A stretch of 64,000 nucleotides of DNA, taken from positions 41,143-105,142 of the forward strand of contig NZ_RCIP01000007.1 of NCBI RefSeq assembly GCF_004000275.1, written 5' to 3'. The number at the start of each line of letters is the position of its first letter. Position 1 is the stretch's first letter. Shown here piece by piece: positions 53,589-62,267 of this stretch. A model generated the notes under the pieces. That model was not told where the DNA came from. It worked only from the letters and a program-made list of their open reading frames with translations, and did no database searches. This DNA is from Saccharospirillum alexandrii. GTDB taxonomy: Bacteria > Pseudomonadota > Gammaproteobacteria > Pseudomonadales > Natronospirillaceae. A program made the position numbers and the translations under genes.

Positions 53589-54215
53589 ATGGGAGAGTCC
53601 GTGCTGCCCGGGGAGGCGCCGGTTGAACAGTCAGCCGCGAGCCACTTAACCGACCCCGTATTTCTCGACGACTTGCGCCGGCAAATGCTCAAATTTGCTG
53701 TTCTGCAACTCGATAACGAGGCCCAGGCCGAAGATGCGGTACAAGAGGCACTGATCGGTGCCCTGAAGAACGTGGCTTCGTTCGAGCGAAAGGCAGCTTT
53801 GAAGACGTGGGTGTTCGCCATTCTGAAACACAAGATTACAGACCTGTTGCGCTACCGGCAACGCTGGGTGGATGTGGAAAAACCGTCGGATTCAGCCGAT
53901 GACGAAACCCTCCCGTCGGTGTTCGACACTCGGGGCTTCTGGCATCAGGAAGATCGCCCTAATCGCTGGGCACAGCCGGTTGAAGCGATCGACGACGCTC
54001 ATTTCTGGCGGGTTTTTGAAGTATGCCTTGAAGACCTGCCACCGGCACAGGGGCGGGTGTTTATGATGCGGGAATTTATTGAACTCGACAGTGATGAGAT
54101 TTGTCAGTCGATTGATATCAGCGCCAGCAACCTGCATGTATTGCTACACAGGGCTCGGCTACGACTGCGCCGCTGTCTGGAAGAGCACTGGTTTTGTGAG
54201 GAAGCAGCGTCATGA
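53589..54215 (+). CDS. ECF-type RNA polymerase sigma factor
   Basis: About 208 residues. Region 2 is around residues 20-90 (AQAEDAVQEALIGAL and the TWVFAILKHKITDLLRYR segment), followed by a linker and region 4 (LPPAQGRVFMMREFIELDSD, then EICQSIDISASNLHVLLHRA). I chose the ATG at 53589 with AGGGAA upstream; an ATG at 53538 is also open. It overlaps the anti-sigma gene by 4 bp. It is upstream of the bufferin operon and probably controls it through the TGTAA-N16-ACGAC promoters. Confidence 0.92.
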   Translation: MGESVLPGEAPVEQSAASHLTDPVFLDDLRRQMLKFAVLQLDNEAQAEDAVQEALIGALKNVASFERKAALKTWVFAILKHKITDLLRYRQRWVDVEKPSDSADDETLPSVFDTRGFWHQEDRPNRWAQPVEAIDDAHFWRVFEVCLEDLPPAQGRVFMMREFIELDSDEICQSIDISASNLHVLLHRARLRLRRCLEEHWFCEEAAS

Positions 54216-54442
54216 TGAATTGTGAACAGGCTACCCGGTTAATGTCGGATGGTCGCGAACGAGATCTGACGATTCGCGAGCGGGCGGCGATTAAAATGCA
54301 CAACTTGTTGTGTGTCGGATGCAGGAATTTTAACGTTCAGGTGCATGACCTCGGTCGGATAGCGCGACGGTATGCTAAAGAACAAGGCGAGGAAACCACA
54401 AACAGCATCCGCGACTCAACGGGTCCCAGCAGTAAAGAATAG
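54212..54442 (+). CDS. Zinc-finger (ZAS) anti-sigma factor
   Basis: 76 residues, soluble, without a membrane helix. Cys4, His30, Cys34 and Cys37 form an H-x3-C-x2-C zinc site of the anti-sigma domain. The Cys pair could sense thiol oxidation or metal. It overlaps the sigma gene by 4 bp, so the two are made together. It presumably holds the sigma factor inactive until a signal arrives. Confidence 0.85.
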   Translation: MMNCEQATRLMSDGRERDLTIRERAAIKMHNLLCVGCRNFNVQVHDLGRIARRYAKEQGEETTNSIRDSTGPSSKE

Positions 54443-54642
54443 GGGGCTGTGAATCGGTTTAATGGCCGTGATTGCCGACCGGTTGGTCGAGGTAGTATTC
54501 AGGTTAATGGTCTGCCCGGCTCTGGAACGGATGCAGACCGGTGCCTTTACTGCTTACCAACGCCCAGTGAGGTTCGCCGCCGCATCGAATAGACCATCAA
54601 TGACGTTATTTTTCAAAGAGTCCGTCTTTCTTTCCCAATCAT

Positions 54643-54668
54643 TGTAATGAATTCCCCCTGCGCACGAC
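54643..54668 (+). promoter_or_regulatory. Putative ECF-sigma promoter of the bufferin operon
   Basis: TGTAA (54643-54647) and ACGAC (54664-54668) with 16 bp between, plus the shared GAA just after the first element, match the sequence upstream of the sigma operon. The start of the bufferin gene is 95 bp further on. The remainder of the 320-bp gap 54443-54762 holds nothing else I can support. Confidence 0.55.
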
Positions 54669-54762
54669 TGAACAGTACGAGAACCTGATGTCACTGTTGA
54701 CTCGGTTGCTGTCCGACTAACCCGAATAATGGGTATTGATAGATCAGCCAGGGGGAAAACCT

Positions 54763-55128
54763 ATGAAATATACAACGTCTATTACCACCGCACTGCTTGC
54801 CGGTTCCGTTATGGCCATGTCTGGCCATTCAATGGCGAAACCGAATGATGGGTTGTCGATTGAATCAAACGCACCGGCAAACGTTCAGGAGAATTTCCAA
54901 AAGTGGATGGCCGGTGAACGGGTTGCTGGCCGTAATGACAAGTGTTTTGGCATCGCACTGGCGGGAGAAAATGACTGCGCTGCCGGTCCGGGCACCAGCT
55001 GCGAAGGGACAGCTACCCTCGACTATCAGGGTAATTCCTGGACCTATGTACCACGCGGTACCTGTGAATACATAGTGACACCCGATGGTGCAGCAGCGTT
55101 GTCTGCGCTGGATCGTAATATACCCTGA
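54763..55128 (+). CDS. Bufferin precursor (DUF2282 family)
   Basis: 121 residues. A signal peptide (about 1-25, ending GHSMA) is followed by a short mature protein with four Cys (61, 72, 80, 101) in the DUF2282 pattern: [19 protein letters not shown] and PRGTCEY. DUF2282 proteins are now called bufferins: peptides whose Cys are modified by the DUF692 enzyme encoded next door and which are reported to bind copper in the periplasm. The ATG at 54763 follows a GGGGG-A rich site. It is the first gene of a four-gene operon with a putative ECF promoter. Confidence 0.9.
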   Translation: MKYTTSITTALLAGSVMAMSGHSMAKPNDGLSIESNAPANVQENFQKWMAGERVAGRNDKCFGIALAGENDCAAGPGTSCEGTATLDYQGNSWTYVPRGTCEYIVTPDGAAALSALDRNIP

Positions 55129-55200
55129 GCGCTCTGCAACGGGCTGGCCGGAACAGACCGATCAGTCCGTTGCAGCGTTTAGACATCACAGGTAGTTTGC

Positions 55201-56067
55201 ATGTCGTTTCCTGAACAAAGACCCGGTTTCCACGACACTGTGGCGGCTGGTGTCAGTCTCAAACCCCAGCATTTCGAGCAGGCGATGGCCAGTCGCTTGC
55301 GCGGAATCTGGTATGAGGTGCATCCGGAAAACTATTTGATGCAGGGCGGACCGCGACGTCGCGGCTTGCGGCAAGTAGCCGCGGACCGCGACATCAGTTT
55401 TCACGGCGTCGGTGCTTCACTCGGTGGCCCGGATCTACCGGACGCCGATCACCTGAAAGCCATTCGTCAACTGGTTGATGACATCCAGCCCGTTCGGTTG
55501 TCGGAGCATGCCGTTTGGTCTTCGATCGATCAAACCTATCTCGCAGAACTGTTGCCACTGCCCCGAACCCAGCCAGTATTGTTGAACCTGGTCGCCGGTG
55601 TGGATGTCTATCAGTCTGCTATGGGTCGAACCATTTTGATTGAGAATCCGACCAATTATCTGACGGTTCACAGCGACATGGATGAAGCCGATTTCCTGTT
55701 GGAGGTGTCAGATCGGACCGGTTGCGGGCTCTTGTTGGACATCAATAATCTGTATCTTTCAGCGCACAACGTTGGCATTGATCCAAAGGCTTATATCAAG
55801 GCACTGCCACCAAAAAAAGTCGGGGAGATTCATATTGCCGGTTTTGATGCCGATCCGCAGTTTGGCCATCGCTTGTTGATCGACAGTCACGCCTCTGCCG
55901 TGGCTGACCCGGTCTGGTCGTTGCTCGATTATGCGCTGACGCATCTCGGTCCCAAGCCCGTATTGATTGAACGTGATGCCAACCTTCCGGAATTTTCGGT
56001 ACTTGAGCAGGAAGTGCACAGAGCGCAACGTATGCTCGACCGTCTAAGGGAGCTTGATCATGCATGA
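55201..56067 (+). CDS. DUF692 (MNIO) bufferin-modifying enzyme
   Basis: 288 residues. A TIM-barrel of the multinuclear non-heme iron oxidative enzymes: metal-ligand motifs HGVGASLG, LSEHAVWS, IENPTNYL, LLDINNLYLSAHN, EIHIAGF, LIDSHASAV and IERDANLPEF. It is expected to oxidise Cys of the DUF2282 precursor encoded 72 bp upstream. It is cytoplasmic, before export. Overlaps the DUF2063 gene by 8 bp. Confidence 0.92.
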   Translation: MSFPEQRPGFHDTVAAGVSLKPQHFEQAMASRLRGIWYEVHPENYLMQGGPRRRGLRQVAADRDISFHGVGASLGGPDLPDADHLKAIRQLVDDIQPVRLSEHAVWSSIDQTYLAELLPLPRTQPVLLNLVAGVDVYQSAMGRTILIENPTNYLTVHSDMDEADFLLEVSDRTGCGLLLDINNLYLSAHNVGIDPKAYIKALPPKKVGEIHIAGFDADPQFGHRLLIDSHASAVADPVWSLLDYALTHLGPKPVLIERDANLPEFSVLEQEVHRAQRMLDRLRELDHA

Positions 56068-56827
56068 CCCTTATCGCGGCTTGGGTGATTTTGTGCTGAA
56101 TGGCCAGGCGGATGGGTTGCATCAGGTGTTTTCCGGCCCGCAGCCAGAACAGGTCGCTATCCTGTATCGCAATGGCTACTTACGAGCCTGCCGCGAAGCG
56201 TTGCAAGCTCGCTTTCCGGCAGTCGCGTCAGTGATGGGAGACGTCGAGTTTCGCAAAGTGTGTTCTGCCTATGTGCAGGCGTCGCCGCCCAGGCAGCGAA
56301 CCCTGACCAGGTATGGCGTCGATTTTCCCGACTGGCTTTCTACTGAAGACTGTACACAAGCAAACCCGGGCCTGGTTGATCTGGCGCGGCTAGATGGTGC
56401 CTGGCTCGATTGCCTGTTTGGCCTGGATGAAAGCCCCCTAACCTCGTTGCAATTGAACCAGCTTATTCAATCGGGCGGTGGTTTTCCGGTGTCATTGCGG
56501 CTGCCGCGCAATGCGCGTGTGGTCGCGCTGGGTTGTTCGGTGTTCGATGTTTGGATGTCCATTCGACAGGGAGAAGGCGGCGTAGCGCTACCGACTCAAC
56601 CGGAGCCCGGCCATGCCTTGTTCTGGCGTCCGGATATGACGGTGTTCAGCCGCCAGCTCGATGCCTGGGAAGCCCGTTTTTATCTGAGTTTTCAGGCGAC
56701 CGATAGCCTGGACGAAGCGGCTGAACATTTCCTGCCGGCAACAGCAAATGATCGTGATGGGCCGATTACCCTGGAAAAGTATTTTGCCCGGCTTATTGAG
56801 TCTGGGTTACTGATCGTTGGAGACTAG
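56060..56827 (+). CDS. DUF2063-type bufferin partner protein
   Basis: About 255 residues from the ATG at 56060 with AGGGAG upstream. The N-terminal DUF2063 domain (about 1-95) includes EQVAILYRNGYLRACREAL and FPAVASVMGDVEF. DUF2063 proteins accompany DUF692 enzymes and appear to bind the precursor and stabilise the enzyme. The C-terminal half is family-specific. Translationally coupled to the DUF692 gene, and 4 bp before the DoxX gene. Confidence 0.9.
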   Translation: MHDPYRGLGDFVLNGQADGLHQVFSGPQPEQVAILYRNGYLRACREALQARFPAVASVMGDVEFRKVCSAYVQASPPRQRTLTRYGVDFPDWLSTEDCTQANPGLVDLARLDGAWLDCLFGLDESPLTSLQLNQLIQSGGGFPVSLRLPRNARVVALGCSVFDVWMSIRQGEGGVALPTQPEPGHALFWRPDMTVFSRQLDAWEARFYLSFQATDSLDEAAEHFLPATANDRDGPITLEKYFARLIESGLLIVGD

Positions 56828-56831
56828 AGCG

Positions 56832-57371
56832 ATGAGCATTGTGGTGCGGGTCCAGCAGGGGTATCAACGTGGCACACGGCTTTTGTCGATTTACATGGAG
56901 CCCTTGGGGTTGCTATTGATGCGGTTGCTGGTGGCGCGTGTCTTTTTGCAGTCAGGCCTGTCGAAATGGCATGGCTGGTTTGACTTTAACGACACCAAAT
57001 ACGATTTGTTTCTCTACGAGTTTTTCTGCCCGGATCCGGTTCGACCCGGTGCCTTGCTGCTGTGTGATCCGGTAACGCTCGATTACCAGAGCGGGTCCCT
57101 CACCGTCGAGTTGATTGAATCGCTGGCCTTACTTGCCGGTATTGCTGAGGTGGTTTTGCCCGTTTTGCTGATTGTGGGTCTGCTGACTCGACCGGCAGCG
57201 CTTGGGCTGATCGCGATGACGCTGTTTATCCAACTGGCGGTGTTCCCAACCTGGGGTCACTGGTGGAACCCGGCTGCCTGGTGGTTTGTGGTCTTGTTCG
57301 GTGTGTTTGCCGTAGGTCCTGGTGCGTTATCGCTCGACCGACTATTCAAGCTGGAGAATCGGCGGACGTGA
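56832..57371 (+). CDS. DoxX-family membrane protein of the bufferin operon
   Basis: About 179 residues, four to five membrane helices. DoxX features: LLMRLLVARVFLQSGLSKWH, the KYDLFLYEFFCPDP segment, and a C-terminal WWNPAAWWFVVLFGVFAVGP. In gold- and copper-induced operons of other bacteria, a DoxX gene follows DUF2282-DUF692-DUF2063, as here. Its end overlaps the convergent amidotransferase gene by 26 bp. Confidence 0.9.
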   Translation: MSIVVRVQQGYQRGTRLLSIYMEPLGLLLMRLLVARVFLQSGLSKWHGWFDFNDTKYDLFLYEFFCPDPVRPGALLLCDPVTLDYQSGSLTVELIESLALLAGIAEVVLPVLLIVGLLTRPAALGLIAMTLFIQLAVFPTWGHWWNPAAWWFVVLFGVFAVGPGALSLDRLFKLENRRT

Positions 57372-58143
57372 TCTGCTTGCCGCGATCAATCACTTCGCCT
57401 TTGCGCCACATTCGCCATTCATGAGGCTCATAACGGTCCCAGCGCTCGTCCACCGTCAACGGCTCGGTGGCAATCACGCTGACCACATCGGACGGGGTTG
57501 TGACGGTGCCAAAGTCGACCGTAACATCGGCGTCCTGCAGGCGGGCGGGGCCAAAGGGGGAGCGTCGGGTAATGGCCGCCATTTTCGTGGTGCAATAGGT
57601 GAACAGCCAGTCACCATTGCTGAGCAACAGGTTGAAGACCCCCAGCTTTGAATAGGCATCGCTGTGTTTTACCAGAAACCGGGTCAGGGTTGTCAGGTCG
57701 ACATCTCGGTCCAGCGAAGAGCGGATGGCGTTCATCAGATCGCAAAACAGGGCTTCGCTGTCGGTTGTCCCCACGGGTTCGTAAATACCCGGGCGGGGTT
57801 CGAACTGGTTTAGCTGGCCATTGTGTGCGAATGTCCAGTAGCGGCCCCAGAGTTCACGCTGGAACGGGTGGGTGTTGGCCAGGCAGACATCACCGACATT
57901 CGCCTGGCGAATGTGGCAAATGGCAATTTCGCTTTTGATCGGGTGCGTTTGCACCATGCGTGCAATGTCGGACTGGGCGCTGGCCCGGCTCTCGTGAAAC
58001 GTCTGGACACCCCGGCCTTCATAAAAGGCAACGCCCCAGCCATCCTTGTGTGGGCCGGAGTCGCCGCCGCGTCGGGTGAGTTCGGTAAAACTGAAGCAGA
58101 GATCGGTTGGGGTATTGGCACTCATGCCCAAAAGTTCACACAT
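57346..58143 (-). CDS. Class II glutamine amidotransferase (YafJ-like)
   Basis: 265 residues. The protein begins MCELLGMSANTP, with the N-terminal Cys2 nucleophile of the Ntn amidotransferases; GPHKDGWGVAFYEGRG, CHIRQANVG and FAHNGQLN form the glutamine pocket. The frame is open far upstream to 58422, but Cys2 fixes the start at 58143. No synthase domain is attached, so the acceptor is unknown. It overlaps the DoxX end and is divergent from the TVP38 gene. Confidence 0.93.
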   Translation of the reverse strand: MCELLGMSANTPTDLCFSFTELTRRGGDSGPHKDGWGVAFYEGRGVQTFHESRASAQSDIARMVQTHPIKSEIAICHIRQANVGDVCLANTHPFQRELWGRYWTFAHNGQLNQFEPRPGIYEPVGTTDSEALFCDLMNAIRSSLDRDVDLTTLTRFLVKHSDAYSKLGVFNLLLSNGDWLFTYCTTKMAAITRRSPFGPARLQDADVTVDFGTVTTPSDVVSVIATEPLTVDERWDRYEPHEWRMWRKGEVIDRGKQITSADSPA

Positions 58144-58284
58144 GACGGTCGCCTTTCTGCCATCAAACAAGGTGGCTGAAGTGTACCAGTTGGCTGATGG
58201 CCCGTCTTCTTCAGGGGCCTTTGAAGGACCTGAGCTGATTGCAGGAAGTCGAACCCAATACATGTTAAAAGAGAGAAACAACTC

Positions 58285-58968
58285 GTGAAAAAGAAAGTTT
58301 CGATTGTTGTCGTGATTGCCATGGCCATCATTGCGTTTTTTGTATTCGACTTGCAGCAATGGCTGACGCTGGAGGGCCTGAACGCAGGCCAGGCTCAATT
58401 TGAAGCCTGGCTGAATGAACACCCGGTCTTGGTCAGCGCCGCCTACTTCGGGATTTATGTGATAGTGACTGCCTTGTCGCTGCCGGGTGCCACCATCATG
58501 ACGCTGGCCGGCGGCGCCTTGTTCGGGCTTGCCTGGGGTCTGTTACTGGTGTCTTTTGCCAGCACGCTGGGAGCAACACTGGCGTTTCTGGTGGCCCGCT
58601 ATCTGTTGAAAGATGCGGTACAAGCCAGGTTTGGTGAGCGTCTCTCGGCGATCAACCGGGGTGTTGAAGAAGAGGGTGGTTTTTACCTGTTTACGCTGCG
58701 TCTGGTGCCCGCCTTCCCGTTTTTTCTGATCAACTTGCTGATGGGCCTGACACCGATCAAGGCCTGGACTTTTTATTGGGTGAGCCAGTTGGGCATGCTG
58801 GCAGGTACGCTGGTGTATGTTAATGCAGGCACCCAACTGGGCCAGCTGGAAAGTCTCTCGGGCATTCTGTCTCCCAGTTTGCTGATTTCATTCACCCTCT
58901 TAGGTCTGTTTCCGCTGGTGGCCAAAAAGGCAATGACACTGATCCGTGCACGGCGAGCGGCGGGCTAA
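58285..58968 (+). CDS. TVP38/TMEM64 family membrane protein
   Basis: 227 residues from a GTG at 58285. An N-terminal helix is followed by the VTT/DedA-like core (about 45-190): GATIMTLAGGALFG, LRLVPAFPFFLINLLMGLTP, and the terminal helices. Members are thought to handle lipids across the membrane (for example undecaprenyl phosphate), but the substrate here is unknown. It is a single gene, divergent from the amidotransferase. Confidence 0.9.
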   Translation: MKKKVSIVVVIAMAIIAFFVFDLQQWLTLEGLNAGQAQFEAWLNEHPVLVSAAYFGIYVIVTALSLPGATIMTLAGGALFGLAWGLLLVSFASTLGATLAFLVARYLLKDAVQARFGERLSAINRGVEEEGGFYLFTLRLVPAFPFFLINLLMGLTPIKAWTFYWVSQLGMLAGTLVYVNAGTQLGQLESLSGILSPSLLISFTLLGLFPLVAKKAMTLIRARRAAG

Positions 58969-59038
58969 TGCCTGGTTTGAATGGTGTCAGTGTGGCTGAC
59001 AGTCGTAAACAGGTGGGAAAGGGACTCCTGAACGGCAA

Positions 59039-59062
59039 AAAAGGGGCGCTAGTCGCCCCTTT
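59039..59062 (-). terminator. Rho-independent terminator of the beta-amylase gene
   Basis: A 9-bp GC-rich stem (59040-59048 with 59054-59062) is followed on the minus strand by six T residues (complement of the A-run before 59043). It lies 27 bp after the beta-amylase stop. It may also end transcripts from the TVP38 gene. Confidence 0.85.
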
Positions 59063-59088
59063 AGACGATGGAATGCTGCTGATAACAA

Positions 59089-61068
59089 TCAGAAGTCTAC
59101 GAACTGTACGCTGTTGCTGTTCCGCTCGAACACATTGATTTTACCGCACTGCGCCATGTGGTTGCCCGAGTTGTAAGGGGTGCCACTCTGGCTGATGTTG
59201 CCTTCCCAGCCGGGCCCGTTTGAGATGTAGCTTTTCAGTTCAAACCAGCCGTTGACGGTGTTTGCGCAATCCATTTGCACATCCAGCATCCAGTAGTGAT
59301 CGCCGTAGGTGTTCAGTGCCGATTCGCCGTAGCCATCGACCGGTACGGTGCGCAGTGGCCCCCAGCTGGATGGCCAGTTGCTGGTGGTCCAGTCCATGGC
59401 GGTGCCTTCGGCACCAGCACCCTGGTTGGCTTCAAGGCCATACCAGTCGAGGTACAGGTCGCCACTCTTCCAGGAAGCCGTAGTGCCGTTCAGCAGGTTG
59501 TTGTGCTGAATGCGAATCGCACACTCGGTGTTCCAAGTCTGGCAATTACGGCCGAGGCTGGTGTTTGCATGGTTGTGATCGATGCCGCCGCGAATGAACA
59601 TGTCTTGTCCGGCATCCGTAGGGCCGTACATGAAGATCACCGTGCGCTGGAAGTCGCCGGATTCCTCCACCTGCAAGTAGTTATTGATGAATTGTTCATA
59701 GCGGTACTGGCCGGTGCCACCGGTAGCTACCTGATTGATCCGCAACACCGTCATGCCGCTGTAGCTGGCGTAATCGAAGGCGTTCTCGATGTTGTCCCAG
59801 CCCGTGTCGGTGGTTGCACCGCCGGCCAGCGCGTTTTCGCCCTTGATCGGTACGCCCTGCGCTTCGGCTTCTTCGGCCACCCAGAACACCAGCGTTTGCG
59901 CCAGCGACTGGCCGTTGCCGTTGGGATCATCGTTCATTTCAAGAGCGGTAAAATGCAGCACGATACCGCGCGGTTCGTTCTGGTAGCTCGCGGCCACACC
60001 GACAATATCGGCATAGCCATGGCCGGTTGCCGGGCTGTTGAGGTCGATGTCTGAAGGAATCAGACCGGCCGCAATTTCTGCGCTGCGCCTGGTGTTATCA
60101 GTGGCCGACATTTTCCAGTGAATACCCGGAATCTTCATGCCCAGTTCAATGTCGGCGAAGGCGCCGTCGAAGCCGGTGAGGGCTGTGTCCATCATGTTGT
60201 AGCCATGGCCCATCAGGCTGTCGTGGTACCAGCGCACGAAATCACGGCCGTATTGAGTGTTGAAGTGCTCGCCATTGGTGACAAAGCTACCCGCGTTAGA
60301 AGGCGGGTTAATGTCGCTGACCTGGCCGAGTGAAAAGCCCCAGGCATTATTAACCCCCGAAAGACTGCCGTACTTATTGACCGCCCAGTTGCGAAAGTCC
60401 GACTTGGCTGGCTCGCTGTATGACTGAAAGCCACCGCGGGTTGGGTAACCGGTGCCGGTGTCGTGACTGTTGTAGGAGGGGTAGCGCAGTTCGCCCGCTG
60501 GGCCCATCGAAATGTTGATTTCGTCAATGTCGCTGGCCAGGTAACTATACCGCGCCTCGAAGGCTTCCATGAATTCCTGATACTCGCTGAGCACGTAGCT
60601 GTCGGCCCATAATGAAACAGTTTCAACGGATTCGTTGCCTTGCTCGCTCTTGTAGCGCAAGTCGGAGGCTGGTACCGGGTAGTGGTTCCAGATCCACCCC
60701 GGAATCGGGATGTTGCAGGTATCGCCCACATTACCGCCGCATTGGTGAAACGACATGATCGGTACGATATCCAGGCCTGCGTTGGTGATGCGACCGAATA
60801 AATCGTCGTAGTAGCTCCAGTCAAATTGCTGGTCACCGGCGCCTTCGACCTTGCCCCACCAGACATCGACCGAGACGGCCGTAACCCCCATGGCGTTGGC
60901 CGTGGCCATCTGGTTTTCAAAGGCGCCGTAGTTGTCGACTTCCAGCGGCGCCATGACGTTAGCGGATTGCGCCATGTCGGCCAGTGCCGGTGCGGACACT
61001 GCGCACAGGGCGAGAGTAGCGCCCAGGGTACAGCTCAGGAGCGAACGGGAACGCTGCGTTGCGTGCAT
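59089..61068 (-). CDS. Secreted beta-amylase (GH14) with C-terminal accessory domain
   Basis: 659 residues. Signal peptide about 1-30 (ending PALA). The GH14 barrel carries both catalytic glutamates: Glu193 in SMGPAGELRYPSYN (acid) and Glu411 in IKGENALAGG (base), plus GGNVGD, the flexible-loop region. It releases maltose from starch outside the cell. The last 130 residues (YLDWYGLEANQGAGAEGTAM to VFERNSNSVQFVDF) form a separate domain, probably starch-binding, which I cannot assign to a family. The strong terminator follows. The sugar importer may take up the products. Confidence 0.93.
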   Translation of the reverse strand: MHATQRSRSLLSCTLGATLALCAVSAPALADMAQSANVMAPLEVDNYGAFENQMATANAMGVTAVSVDVWWGKVEGAGDQQFDWSYYDDLFGRITNAGLDIVPIMSFHQCGGNVGDTCNIPIPGWIWNHYPVPASDLRYKSEQGNESVETVSLWADSYVLSEYQEFMEAFEARYSYLASDIDEINISMGPAGELRYPSYNSHDTGTGYPTRGGFQSYSEPAKSDFRNWAVNKYGSLSGVNNAWGFSLGQVSDINPPSNAGSFVTNGEHFNTQYGRDFVRWYHDSLMGHGYNMMDTALTGFDGAFADIELGMKIPGIHWKMSATDNTRRSAEIAAGLIPSDIDLNSPATGHGYADIVGVAASYQNEPRGIVLHFTALEMNDDPNGNGQSLAQTLVFWVAEEAEAQGVPIKGENALAGGATTDTGWDNIENAFDYASYSGMTVLRINQVATGGTGQYRYEQFINNYLQVEESGDFQRTVIFMYGPTDAGQDMFIRGGIDHNHANTSLGRNCQTWNTECAIRIQHNNLLNGTTASWKSGDLYLDWYGLEANQGAGAEGTAMDWTTSNWPSSWGPLRTVPVDGYGESALNTYGDHYWMLDVQMDCANTVNGWFELKSYISNGPGWEGNISQSGTPYNSGNHMAQCGKINVFERNSNSVQFVDF

Positions 61069-61297
61069 GATGATTACCTCTTTTTGTTGTTGTCGGTGAA
61101 TGGATTAATGAGCCTAACTGCCGGATAAGCCAGCCTGAAGTATCCACATTCGGCGTGCGCTGTAATCCACTTGGGGGGCGTAATTTGAGGGGGGTTGGGT
61201 ATTGGAAGGGTGGCCGGGCTCAGTGGACTCCCCGGCAGCGCCCGGTTATTGTGGCCATCCGTTCTCGTTCCATCTGCCTGATTGCGTTGAGGAAACC

Positions 61298-62203
61298 ATG
61301 CCGCTGTTGTATTTCCTGGCCCCGCTGGGGACTGTACTTATCTGGTCCGGCAACATGACCATCAATCAGTTGACGGTTGGGGCGATCGCACCCAGTAGCA
61401 TCGCCTTTTTACGCTGGTTGCTTGCCTGGCTGATTCTGACGCCCCTGTTTCTGCCCCAGGCCTGGAAACACCGGGCGACGATTCGCCGCGAATGGCCCAA
61501 ACTGGCCTTTCTGGGGTTGCTGGGCATGGCGCTCTGGCAGGGGCTGGCCTACGTGGCGGCCGAAACCACCTCGGCCACCAACATGGGTATTCTGGCGGCC
61601 ATGGTGCCCTTGCTGACCGTGTTGCTCAGCGCCCTGATTCTGCGCGAACCACCCACCCGGGGCGGTATTCTGGGTGGGCTGGTTGCCCTGATCGGTGTGT
61701 CGGTGTTGCTGGGTCGGGGTAACCCTTTGGTACTGTTTGATTTGAACGTAGCGGCGGGCGATGCGCTGATGGTCGTTGCCGCCACTTGCTACGCCCTCTA
61801 TGGCGTGATGCTCAAGCGCTGGCCTTTCGATCTGCCCCCCTGGGTATTGCTTTATGCCCAGGTCTGCTTCGCCGTGTTGTTTCTGTTGCCGGGTTATTTG
61901 CTAGGGCCGATGACGCCGGTAGATGGCAGCAACGTCTGGCTGATTCTCTACGCGGGCATTCCGGCGTCCATTATCACCACCTTCCTGTGGATGCGCGCCA
62001 TACGCCAGATAGGCGCCAGCCAGGCCAGCATCTTCATCAACCTGATGCCGCTGTTCAGCGCGCTTATTGCCATGGTGTTTCTGGGGGAACGAGTGGCCTT
62101 GTTTCATCTGGTCGGCGGCGTTCTGGTGCTGGCCGGTGTGGTGATGGCCCAGACACTGACGCAGCCGTTCAGAGCACCAGTACGCTCCGGGGATCCGTTT
62201 TGA
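61298..62203 (+). CDS. EamA-type drug/metabolite exporter
   Basis: About 301 residues, ten membrane helices in two EamA repeats (about 5-135 and 150-290). The first contains NMTINQLTVGAIAPSSIAFL, the second AGIPASIITTFLWMRAIRQI and INLMPLFSALIAMVFLGERV. I chose the ATG at 61298 with GAGG upstream; an open frame from 61202 is not typical of the family. It ends 65 bp before repeat copy D. Confidence 0.92.
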   Translation: MPLLYFLAPLGTVLIWSGNMTINQLTVGAIAPSSIAFLRWLLAWLILTPLFLPQAWKHRATIRREWPKLAFLGLLGMALWQGLAYVAAETTSATNMGILAAMVPLLTVLLSALILREPPTRGGILGGLVALIGVSVLLGRGNPLVLFDLNVAAGDALMVVAATCYALYGVMLKRWPFDLPPWVLLYAQVCFAVLFLLPGYLLGPMTPVDGSNVWLILYAGIPASIITTFLWMRAIRQIGASQASIFINLMPLFSALIAMVFLGERVALFHLVGGVLVLAGVVMAQTLTQPFRAPVRSGDPF

Positions 62204-62267
62204 ACGGTGCGTACAGCTAAAAAACTCAAGTTTCGGAATTCGCGGTTGGCTTTGTTGCCAGTCGCTC

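Noticed and set aside
54462-54647. 61-codon open frame between the anti-sigma and bufferin genes
   Set aside because: No similarity or ribosome site; it overlaps the putative ECF promoter.
58144-58422. In-frame extension of the amidotransferase
   Set aside because: The nucleophile must be Cys2 after the initiator Met, which fixes the start at 58143.
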